A stretch of 40,485 nt of DNA from Actinomycetes bacterium (lineage in GTDB: Bacteria; Actinomycetota; Acidimicrobiia; Acidimicrobiales; JAKAVM01). Below are positions 25,257 through 32,133 of the stretch, piece by piece. Numbering within the stretch: the first letter of the stretch is position 1; every line of letters starts with the position of its first letter. The stretch lies in assembly GCA_021817065.1 (NCBI GenBank), contig JAKAWH010000013.1:1-40485 (forward strand), written 5' to 3'. The notes beneath the pieces were generated by a model. The model was not told the DNA's origin. It was given only the letters and a program-made list of their open reading frames with translations, and searched no databases. A program made the position numbers and the translations under genes.

Positions 25257-26648
25257 GTGGCTGTCGAAACGGTGAACGACCTGGTGGGCGCCCTGCGCGG
25301 GATCGGTCTCGCTGCCGATAGGGTCGTTCCGGGGCCGGATCTGACCGAGGAGCTGATGCGGGACGAGGCGCTCACCGGCCTTCCCCATCAACCAGCCGTT
25401 CTGGTGTATCCGGAAACCACCCAAGAGGTGTCCCGGGTGCTGGCACTGGCCCAGGAGAAGGGAGTACCCGTCACCGCTCGCGGGAGCGGAACCGGTATGT
25501 GCGGCGCCTGCACGCCCCTGCCGGGGGGGCTCCTGGTCAGCTTTGCCAATATGGACCGGATCCTGGAGATCGACGTCGACAATCACGTGGCGGTGGTCCA
25601 ACCGGGCGTCATTCTGTCCCGGCTGGACGAGGCGACCTCCGAGTTCGGCCTCGTCTATCCGGTCTACCCGGGCGAGATGAGCGCCACCTTGGGGGGCAAT
25701 GTTGCGACCAATGCGGGGGGAATGCGGGCTGTCAAGTACGGAGTCACCCGCCATCAGGTTCTCGGCCTGGAGGCGGTTCTCCCAGGGGGCGAGGTGATCC
25801 GTACCGGTGGAAAGTTCGTGAAGTCCTCGTCGGGTTACGACCTCACCCAGCTCATCGTCGGATCGGAAGGCACCCTGGCTCTGGTCACCGAGATCGTCCT
25901 GCGGCTTTTCCCGCGCCCGGCGGCTAGCGCCACCGTGCTGGTCCCGTTCGCGACCCTGGACGAGGTGTGCCGGGCGGTGCCCGCCATCGTGACCAGCGGC
26001 GTGGGTCCGCTGGTTCTCGAGTACATCGATACTCTGGCGATGGTGGCGACCACCGCGAACGTGGGTCTGGACCTTGGCGTTCCCCAGGAGGTCAAGGATG
26101 CCGCGCTGGCCTACTTGGTGGTGGTGCTGGAGTCGAGTTCGGAGACCCGCCTGGAGGAGGACGTCGAGTCGCTGGCGAACCTGCTGGTGCCCCAGGGGGC
26201 CATGGATGTCTACGTACTGCCCGCTGCCACCGCGGCGAAGCTGATCGACGCCCGGGAGAAGGCATTCTGGGTGGCCAAACAGCACGGTGCCAACGACATC
26301 CTCGACGTGGTTGTTCCGCGAGCGAGCATCCCCACCTACATGGCAGAGGTCGCGCGCGTCGCAGAGGAGAACCAGGCGCTCATCGCCGGATGCGGACACG
26401 CGGGCGACGGGAACGTTCACCTGTCGGTCTTCCAGGGAGATCCCGCGAAGCTGCATGCGGCCATGGAGGGGGTACTGGCGGCGGGGATGCGCCTCGGTGG
26501 CGCCGTCTCCGCGGAGCACGGGATCGGGCGGGAAAAGAAGCCCTATTTCGCCGGATTGGAAGACCCGGTGAAGCTCGAGCTGATGAGAAGGATCAAGCAG
26601 GCGTTCGACCCGAAAGGAATCATGAATCCCGGTGCGATATTTGACTAG
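25257..26648 (+). CDS. FAD-linked 2-hydroxyacid oxidase (GlcD-like: glycolate/D-lactate dehydrogenase)
   Basis: 463 residues from GTG 25257. N-terminal PCMH-type FAD domain: PAVLVYPETTQEVSRVLALAQEKGVPVTARGSGTG, PVYPGEMSATLGGNVATNAGG, GGKFVKSSSGYDLTQLIVGSEGTLALVTEI. C-terminal FAD-oxidase domain with GCGHAGDGNVH and SAEHGIGREK. These are the marks of the GlcD/D-lactate dehydrogenase group, which oxidises 2-hydroxyacids to 2-oxoacids, with electrons passed to the respiratory chain or an electron-transfer partner. No GlcE/GlcF is adjacent, so it is the single-subunit kind. The next gene (TPP enzyme acting on 2-oxoacids by family) is 78 nt downstream in the same direction, which hints at a joint pathway. 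Confidence 0.88.
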   Translation: MAVETVNDLVGALRGIGLAADRVVPGPDLTEELMRDEALTGLPHQPAVLVYPETTQEVSRVLALAQEKGVPVTARGSGTGMCGACTPLPGGLLVSFANMDRILEIDVDNHVAVVQPGVILSRLDEATSEFGLVYPVYPGEMSATLGGNVATNAGGMRAVKYGVTRHQVLGLEAVLPGGEVIRTGGKFVKSSSGYDLTQLIVGSEGTLALVTEIVLRLFPRPAASATVLVPFATLDEVCRAVPAIVTSGVGPLVLEYIDTLAMVATTANVGLDLGVPQEVKDAALAYLVVVLESSSETRLEEDVESLANLLVPQGAMDVYVLPAATAAKLIDAREKAFWVAKQHGANDILDVVVPRASIPTYMAEVARVAEENQALIAGCGHAGDGNVHLSVFQGDPAKLHAAMEGVLAAGMRLGGAVSAEHGIGREKKPYFAGLEDPVKLELMRRIKQAFDPKGIMNPGAIFD

Positions 26649-26726
26649 GCACGAGTGTGAGTACGGGGCAGGAACGCCGGAGCGGTCCGGGTTGCGGACA
26701 CCCGGGAATGGGCGAGGCGAGCATCT

Positions 26727-28286
26727 GTGAACGGAGCCCAAGCCCTCATACGCACCCTGGTCGACAGTGGGGTGGAAGTGTGCTTCACCAATCCGGGTAC
26801 GTCGGAAATGCACTTCGTGGCCGCGCTCGATTCGGTGCCAGAGATGAGGGGAGTGTTGGCGCTCTTCGAGGGCGTGGCCACCGGCGCTGCCGACGGATAT
26901 GCCCGGATGGCGGGCAAGCCGGCGGCCACCTTGCTTCACCTCGGTTCCGGACTGGGCAACGGAATTGCCAATCTCCACAATGCCCGGCGTGCACACTCTC
27001 CGGTGGTGAACATCGTGGGTGACCACGCCACCTATCATCTGGGCTTCGATCCGCCGCTGGCGTCCGACATCGACTCGATCGTGCGGGGCGTTTCCTCTTG
27101 GGTGCGGCGTTGCGAGAGAACTGGGGAAGTGGGACGGGATGCTGCCGATGCGGTGGCTGCAGCCTTTGGCCCTCCGGGCCAGGTGGCGACGCTGGTGCTT
27201 CCTGCCGACGTGTCGTGGTCGGAGGGGGCGGAGCCGGATGCTTCGATCCCGCACGCTGCCCCGGCCGCGGTCGATGAAGAGGCGATAAGCCAGGCGGCAA
27301 AGGCGCTGACCTCCGGCGTGCCGTCGGCATTGCTGATCGGGGGGAGCGCGATGCGCCGGGAAGGCTTGGAGGCTGCCGATCGGGTGGCACGGGCCACCGG
27401 AGCCAAACTGCTTGCCGAAACTTTTCCGGCGCGACTGGAGCGCGGCGCGGGAATCCCTGGGGTCGAGAGGCTGGGGTACCTAGCCGAATTCATGTCCCTC
27501 CAGCTGGACGGGATTCGCCAGCTCGTACTGGTCGGGGCGAAGGCACCAGTGTCCTTTTTCGCCTATCCTGGGAAGGAAAGCTACCTGGTTCCCGACGGGT
27601 GCGAGGTTCTCACCCTGGCCGAAGCCGGGCAAGACGTGGTGGCGGCGCTGACCCGGTTGGCTGGCGCGGTTGGAGCGGGAGGAGAGGAGCGGGGAGCGAG
27701 CAAGGAGGCCGGGAAGCTCGAGCGCCCCAGCGGCGCGCTGACCGCTGAATCTTTCGCAGCGGCTGTTGCTGTGGTGCTCCCGGAGGGGGCGATCATCTCG
27801 GACGAGTCGAACACCTCGGGACTGTTCCTGTCGGGGGCGACCGCGGGATGCCCCCCCCATGACGTCCTCACACTCACCGGAGGGGCGATCGGGCAGGGCT
27901 TGCCGGTAGGTACCGGGGCGGCGGTGGCCTGTCCCGACCGGCCGGTCCTGTGTCTGGAAGCGGATGGCAGTGCGATGTACACCATCCAGGCTTTGTGGAC
28001 CCAGGCCCGGGAGGGCTTGAACGTAACCACGGTGATTCTCAATAACCGCTCCTACGCGGTGCTCAACATGGAGCTGAACCGGGTCGGTGTCGAGGTTCCG
28101 GGGCCCACCGCCAAGCGCATGCTGGACCTGTGCGGGCCGGAGATCGACTTCGTGGGCTTAGCCCGCGCCATGGGGGTGCCAGCGACCAGCGTGGAACGTG
28201 CCGACGAGCTTGCTTCGGTACTGGAACAGAGCATCGGCGAGGACGGCCCCCACCTTATCGAGGCGATGGTGCCTTCCATCATTTGA
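26727..28286 (+). CDS. ilvX: acetolactate-synthase-like TPP enzyme (IlvX type)
   Basis: 519 residues from GTG 26727. It resembles the mycobacterial IlvX group: MNGAQALIRTLVDSG, CFTNPGTSEMHFVAALD, LFEGVATGAADGYARMAGKPAATLLHLG with cofactor-activating Glu48, NARRAHSPVVNIVGDHATYH, and the TPP/Mg motif EADGSAMYT (411-419) ending ILNNRSYAVLN. It lacks the longer C-terminus and FAD-binding strength of true IlvB (about 590 residues), so it may act as a 2-oxoacid decarboxylase or carboligase; the substrate is unknown. A low-complexity Gly/Glu linker (GAVGAGGEERGASKEAG) separates the central and C-terminal domains. A terminator-like hairpin follows at 28358. Confidence 0.8.
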   Translation: MNGAQALIRTLVDSGVEVCFTNPGTSEMHFVAALDSVPEMRGVLALFEGVATGAADGYARMAGKPAATLLHLGSGLGNGIANLHNARRAHSPVVNIVGDHATYHLGFDPPLASDIDSIVRGVSSWVRRCERTGEVGRDAADAVAAAFGPPGQVATLVLPADVSWSEGAEPDASIPHAAPAAVDEEAISQAAKALTSGVPSALLIGGSAMRREGLEAADRVARATGAKLLAETFPARLERGAGIPGVERLGYLAEFMSLQLDGIRQLVLVGAKAPVSFFAYPGKESYLVPDGCEVLTLAEAGQDVVAALTRLAGAVGAGGEERGASKEAGKLERPSGALTAESFAAAVAVVLPEGAIISDESNTSGLFLSGATAGCPPHDVLTLTGGAIGQGLPVGTGAAVACPDRPVLCLEADGSAMYTIQALWTQAREGLNVTTVILNNRSYAVLNMELNRVGVEVPGPTAKRMLDLCGPEIDFVGLARAMGVPATSVERADELASVLEQSIGEDGPHLIEAMVPSII

Positions 28287-28357
28287 GAGGAGTGGGAGGC
28301 ATTGGAGAGCTCGTCTGAGAGGAGAGAGAGCCTCGAGATAACCCACCCGAGGCATGA

Positions 28358-28384
28358 GGGGTAAGGGACCTTCCCCCGGGTTTT
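28358..28384 (+). terminator. candidate intrinsic terminator after IlvX-like gene
   Basis: GGGGTAAGG (28358-28366) faces CCTTCCCCC (28369-28377) with one mismatch, followed by GGGTTTT (28378-28384). It separates the TPP enzyme from the thiolase, which has its own AAGGAG ribosome-binding site at 28429-28434. Confidence 0.5.
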
Positions 28385-28440
28385 ACGGGCGAGCCGCCTC
28401 CGTGAGAACCTGTTGGCTCCCCTCGCTCAAGGAGTCGTGA

Positions 28441-29646
28441 ATGCCTGAAGCTGTCATTGTCGCCACCGGACGCACCCCCATCGGCCGAGCTTTCAAAGGA
28501 TCGCTGGTGGACTGCAGGCCCGACGACCTGGCTGCCCTGGTCGTCAAGGAAGTGCTGGCCAAAGTGCCACAGCTCGATCCCAACCAGATCGACGACCTGA
28601 TGCTCGGTTGCGGTCAGCCGGCGGGGGAGGCCGGGGTGAACGTGGCGCGGGTTACCGCCATTCTTGCCGGGCTGGAGAACGTGCCCGGGGTGACGGTGAA
28701 CCGCTACTGCTCCTCCTCCTTGCAGACGATCCGCATGGCCGCCCATGCCATCAAGGCGGGGGAAGGCGACGTCTTCGTATCCGCCGGTGTGGAGACGGTG
28801 AGCCGGTTCCAGTTCGGCATGGCGGACAGCGGCCCGAAGAACCCCCTGTTCGATAGGGCCGTCGAGAGGACCGACAAACGCTCTGTCGCTGTGGCCGAGC
28901 CCTGGCAGCCCCAACCGGGCCTGCCCGACGTGTATATCGCGATGGGGCAGACCGCCGAGAACGTGGCCGAATTCGAGAAGATTTCCCGCCAGGAGATGGA
29001 CGAGTTCGCCTGCCTCTCTCAGACACGGGCCGTGGCTTCCCAGGAGAACGGTTTCTTCGAAAGGGAGATCATCCCTGTCACCACTCCTAACGGCACGGTG
29101 GTCGGCAAGGACGATGGACCGCGCCCCAATACCACCGTGGAGGCCCTGGCCAATCTGAAGGCCGCCTTCCGCGAGGGCGGCTCGGTCACCGCCGGGAACT
29201 CGTGTCCCCTGAACGACGGGGCGGCCGCGGTGGTGGTCATGTCGGACACCAAAGCATCCGAGCTGGGTATCACCCCCCTCGCCCGTGTGGTCTCCAGCGG
29301 CGTGTCGGGCCTGAATCCGGAGATCATGGGCCTGGGACCGATCGAAGCGAGCCGCCAGGCCCTTCGCCGAGCCGGAATGACCATCGAGGACATCGATCTG
29401 GTGGAGATCAACGAGGCTTTCGCCGCCCAGGTGATTCCCTCTGCCCGGCACCTCGGGATCCCGTGGGAGAAGCTGAATGTCAAGGGCGGGGCGATCGCGC
29501 TGGGGCATCCCTTCGGCATGACCGGGTCCCGCATTATGACCACCCTCTTGAACGCGTTGGAGGACGAGGGAAAGACCTTCGGCCTGGAGACGATGTGCGT
29601 AGGCGGTGGACAGGGGATGGCGATGATCGTCGAGCGACTTTCCTAG
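28441..29646 (+). CDS. acetyl-CoA acyltransferase (thiolase)
   Basis: 401 residues from ATG 28441, with a strong AAGGAG site 6 nt upstream. Thiolases cleave 3-ketoacyl-CoA, or condense acetyl-CoA in reverse. Seen: nucleophile Cys90 in NRYCSSS, NEAFAAQ (about 321-327), His356 in GGAIALGHPFGMTG, and second catalytic Cys386 in MCVGGGQGMA. The full set of active-site residues is present. The combination with the crotonase (18 nt downstream, same strand) and a dienoyl-reductase-like SDR points to beta-oxidation of a fatty or branched acyl-CoA. The exact chain length cannot be set. Confidence 0.93.
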   Translation: MPEAVIVATGRTPIGRAFKGSLVDCRPDDLAALVVKEVLAKVPQLDPNQIDDLMLGCGQPAGEAGVNVARVTAILAGLENVPGVTVNRYCSSSLQTIRMAAHAIKAGEGDVFVSAGVETVSRFQFGMADSGPKNPLFDRAVERTDKRSVAVAEPWQPQPGLPDVYIAMGQTAENVAEFEKISRQEMDEFACLSQTRAVASQENGFFEREIIPVTTPNGTVVGKDDGPRPNTTVEALANLKAAFREGGSVTAGNSCPLNDGAAAVVVMSDTKASELGITPLARVVSSGVSGLNPEIMGLGPIEASRQALRRAGMTIEDIDLVEINEAFAAQVIPSARHLGIPWEKLNVKGGAIALGHPFGMTGSRIMTTLLNALEDEGKTFGLETMCVGGGQGMAMIVERLS

Positions 29647-29664
29647 CCAATCCGGCCCCCGGCT

Positions 29665-30453
29665 TTGAAGAACACCGGCGATCAGGTCCTGGTCGATCGG
29701 GACGGTTACGTGGCGATTGTGAGCCTCAATCGGCCCGATCGGCACAACGCGATGGGAGACACCGCCGACGAGCTTTTCTTCGGGATTCTGGACGAGCTGC
29801 GTACCGACAAGTCGGTGCGGGCGGTGGTGTGGCGAGGCAATGGGCCGTCTTTCTCATCGGGACGGGACCTGGCCGACCTGGGTGTGAGACCCGAAGGAGT
29901 GACCGACTTCGACGTGATGGAACGGGGCCACTGGCGGACCCGGATGCTCTACGAGTTCCCGGTGCCCATCGTCACCGCGCTCAAAGGGTGGGTGCTCGGG
30001 GGCCAGTTCGAGCGCGCGCTGCTCACCGACCTGCGGGTGGCGGCCGAGGACGCCACCATGGCCCTTCCCGAGCTGGGCCACGGGGTGATCACCGATTCGG
30101 CTGGGGTGGCCCGCCTCTTCCAGATCGGCGGGCCCGCGCTGGCCCTGGACCTCGCTCTGACCGGGCGCCGGGTGGGTGCCGAGGAGGCACTCGCGCTTGG
30201 TATCGTGTCACGAGTCGTACCCGTGGAGGACCTGGACGGCACGGTCTTGGAGATGGCCCACGCCATAGCGGCAAGGCCACCCCTGGCGGTGCGATTCATC
30301 CGGGAACATGTGCAGGCGCTGGCCAACCCGCCGGTGGTGTCGACGCTTCACCGGGAGATGGTTGCCCAGACGTTGGTTTTCAAGACCGATGACTTCGCCG
30401 AGATGAAGGCTGCACGCTCGGACAAGCGGGAACCTCGTTACAAGGGGAGTTGA
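29665..30453 (+). CDS. enoyl-CoA hydratase/isomerase (crotonase) family
   Basis: 262 residues from TTG 29665, the first start after the thiolase stop and the one that gives a normal N-terminus (VDRDGYVAIVSLNRPDRHNAMGD). Oxyanion-hole loops: SSGRDLADLG and KGWVLGGQFERALL; ALPELGHGVITDSAGVARL carries the Glu of the hydratase reaction. The C-terminal helix (PPLAVRFIREHVQAL) is typical. Family members hydrate trans-2-enoyl-CoA or carry out related isomerase or hydrolase chemistry; a specific reaction is not assignable. It is convergent with the SDR gene, whose stop lies 8 bp beyond. Confidence 0.88.
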   Translation: MKNTGDQVLVDRDGYVAIVSLNRPDRHNAMGDTADELFFGILDELRTDKSVRAVVWRGNGPSFSSGRDLADLGVRPEGVTDFDVMERGHWRTRMLYEFPVPIVTALKGWVLGGQFERALLTDLRVAAEDATMALPELGHGVITDSAGVARLFQIGGPALALDLALTGRRVGAEEALALGIVSRVVPVEDLDGTVLEMAHAIAARPPLAVRFIREHVQALANPPVVSTLHREMVAQTLVFKTDDFAEMKAARSDKREPRYKGS

Positions 30454-30461
30454 CCCGGGAC

Positions 30462-31337
30462 TCAGGCTTCCAAGGAGAAGGCTCCTCGCCCCATCTGCTC
30501 GCGCACCGGCACGAAGGCAGGTTGGGTGAGAGATCGCCGTTGCCAGTTGGCTCCGTCGACCACCAGGGTGTGGCCGCTGATATAAGAAGCGAAGGGCGAG
30601 CATAGGAATGTGGCTGCCCATCCGAGCTCACGGGGGCGGCCCGCTCGACCGGCGGGGCAGCGCGCTTCGTCGTCGACGTGACGGCCCGGGACCCCCCGGA
30701 TCGCTTCGACCTCGTCCTCGTGGGGAAACAGACCGGGCACCAAGCCGTTCACTCGGATGCCGTAGGGGCCCCACTCGACCGCCAGGGTCTCCGTCAGGTT
30801 CTTGACCCCGGCCTTGGCGGCAGCCGAATGGGCGAACCCGGGGCCGCCGGTCCATGCGTAGGAAGCCCCGATGTTGACGATGGAGGCAGCTGATCCGTTT
30901 GCGATATGGCGGCGCCCGAACTCGCGAGAACAGGTGAACGTCCCGTTCAGGACTATGTCCACCACCGTCCGGAAGCCATTGGGGCTCATGTCCTCGGCGG
31001 GAACCGGGAAATTGGCCGCAGCGTTATTGACCAGGATGCCCGGAAGACCCCATTCGGCTTCCACCGTATCGAAAAGCTCCTTCACCGATTGCGCGTCCCG
31101 GATGTCGCAGGTAACCGCCAGCGCCTTCCCCCCCGCGTCCTCGATGGCGGCGATCCCCTGGGACAGGTGCTGGGCACTCCTGCTGGCCACGCACACACTC
31201 GCGCCGAGACGGGCGAACTCTACAGCGATCGCCTTACCGAGACCGGTGCCCCCTCCGGTGACCACCGCAGAACAACCGGTGAAGCTGCCAGCGGGGAGGG
31301 CGGAGGAGCCGAGAACCGGGGGCTCGGGAAGGGGCAT
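30462..31337 (-). CDS. 2,4-dienoyl-CoA reductase-like short-chain dehydrogenase
   Basis: 291 residues. NAD(P)-binding TGGGTGLGK (28-35 region), NNAAANF (104-110). The classical SDR YxxxK is not in its usual place; instead Tyr160 (SYAWTG), Ser171 and Lys175 (SAAAKAG) reproduce the spacing of the catalytic Tyr/Ser/Lys of mitochondrial 2,4-dienoyl-CoA reductase (DECR1), and GFAHSAAAKAGVKNL aligns with the GFVVPSASAKAGV segment of that family. Such enzymes reduce dienoyl-CoA intermediates from unsaturated acyl chains. A GGAG site lies 9 nt before ATG 31337. Antisense to, and convergent with, the crotonase, it completes an acyl-CoA degradation set. Confidence 0.85.
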   Translation of the reverse strand: MPLPEPPVLGSSALPAGSFTGCSAVVTGGGTGLGKAIAVEFARLGASVCVASRSAQHLSQGIAAIEDAGGKALAVTCDIRDAQSVKELFDTVEAEWGLPGILVNNAAANFPVPAEDMSPNGFRTVVDIVLNGTFTCSREFGRRHIANGSAASIVNIGASYAWTGGPGFAHSAAAKAGVKNLTETLAVEWGPYGIRVNGLVPGLFPHEDEVEAIRGVPGRHVDDEARCPAGRAGRPRELGWAATFLCSPFASYISGHTLVVDGANWQRRSLTQPAFVPVREQMGRGAFSLEA

Positions 31338-31387
31338 TCAGTTGATCTCCGGCGCGGGAGCGCCGTGTTCAGACACAGTCCGGAGGG

Positions 31388-31501
31388 TCAGCCGTCGGAG
31401 CGGCGGTCGGGCTTGAGAGCAAACCACCACACGCCCGCCATCGCCCCTGCAATGCCGAGGAGGGCAAGGAGGGGCTTGAAGATCTTGCGAAAGAGTTTCA
31501 T
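31388..31501 (-). CDS. 37-residue single-span membrane peptide
   Basis: Minus-strand ATG 31501 to TGA 31388. Product: basic start MKLFRKIFKPL, one hydrophobic helix (LLALLGIAGAMAGVWWFAL), then KPDRRSDG. Classic Lys/Arg-flanked single transmembrane segment, inside-positive. It sits 51 bp upstream of the SDR in the same direction, so it may be co-transcribed. A TAGCCT hexamer lies 9 nt before the ATG. No family recognised; function unknown. Codon use fits the host. Confidence 0.55.
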   Translation of the reverse strand: MKLFRKIFKPLLALLGIAGAMAGVWWFALKPDRRSDG

Positions 31502-31511
31502 ACGACCGCCA

Positions 31512-31586
31512 GGCTAGCAACCGGAGGGGGAAGCGACCGGATGAACGGGAGTGGAACGGCTAGCAACCGAAAGGGGAAGCGGCCGG
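31512..31586. repeat. 29-bp near-perfect direct repeat
   Basis: ggctagcaaccgg-type unit of 29 bp at 31512-31540 and again at 31558-31586 (26 of 29 identical), start to start 46 bp, in non-coding sequence between two minus-strand small membrane-protein genes. Confidence 0.75.
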
Positions 31587-31594
31587 CGGACGCA

Positions 31595-31630
31595 CCAGGG
31601 TGGCGGCAAGGGGGGAAGCCGCCACCCTGG
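31595..31630. terminator. 13-bp perfect hairpin, candidate terminator
   Basis: CCAGGGTGGCGGC (31595-31607) and its exact complement (31618-31630) flank a 10-nt purine-rich loop. It is located 75 bp past the stop of the minus-strand gene at 31705. No T-run on either side; U-less hairpins are proposed terminators in actinobacteria. Confidence 0.5.
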
Positions 31631-31704
31631 CAGAACAAGAGTCGAGTCTGTGCCGACGCCAGACGGTCCATCCTGGTCGGGATGACCGAGGCTGCCGGCT
31701 GAAC

Positions 31705-32037
31705 TCAGGCGACTTTGCGGAGTTCGTGCACCTCCATCACCTCGGCCTGATCGTGGAATTTCTTGTCCAGCCCGGAGAAGAAGCCGAGAAGGGCGTGGAC
31801 GAACATCGCGCCGCCTCCCAGCGCCAGACCGGAGACGGTGATCCCCACCCAGTCGTAACGGAGCCCGACGTGCCAACCGGTCCACATATTGAAATCGGCC
31901 AGCCACGCCAGGGCGATGCCCGTTAGGCAGGCGGTATGCGTCCACCGATCACGGAGGAAGCTGAACATGGAATGGAGGAACATGGTTGCAGCCATGGTTC
32001 CGAATGCAAAGAGGAGAAAAACGGCAAAGAAATGCAC
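31705..32037 (-). CDS. small three-span membrane protein, unknown
   Basis: 110 residues from GTG 32037, with a GGGAG site about 5 nt upstream on the minus strand. Three hydrophobic segments: FFAVFLLFAFGTMAATMFLHSMF, THTACLTGIALAWLADFNMW, and VGITVSGLALGGGAMFVHALLGFF. A charged cytosolic tail (DKKFHDQAEVMEVHELRKVA) follows. Several His, Trp and Met residues lie at membrane interfaces, but no metal or heme motif is clear. No family recognised. Upstream 32038-32133 includes a TACACT hexamer about 60 nt before the start and a short CCGAC/GTCGG hairpin. Confidence 0.65.
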   Translation of the reverse strand: MHFFAVFLLFAFGTMAATMFLHSMFSFLRDRWTHTACLTGIALAWLADFNMWTGWHVGLRYDWVGITVSGLALGGGAMFVHALLGFFSGLDKKFHDQAEVMEVHELRKVA

Positions 32038-32133
32038 AATTACTCCCTTCTATCTCCTCGTGTGCAACCGACTCCTTTGTCGGCTGCTATCAGTTCCAGT
32101 GTACGTCTCTTAACCGAAAAAGAGAAGGAATAC

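Noticed and set aside
24906-27254. A 782-codon minus-strand open frame
   Set aside because: It is antisense to the FAD-oxidase and part of the PsiE-like and TPP genes; its His/Gln/Arg-rich translation is the usual shadow of GC-rich coding sequence.
28279-29745. A 488-codon minus-strand open frame opposite the thiolase
   Set aside because: Pure antisense shadow: the thiolase on the plus strand has all catalytic residues, and the minus-strand translation has low-complexity His/Gly content.
31514-31945. 143-codon minus-strand frame over the repeat/hairpin region
   Set aside because: Its translation crosses the direct repeats and hairpin and overlaps the clear three-span membrane protein in another frame; no family resemblance.
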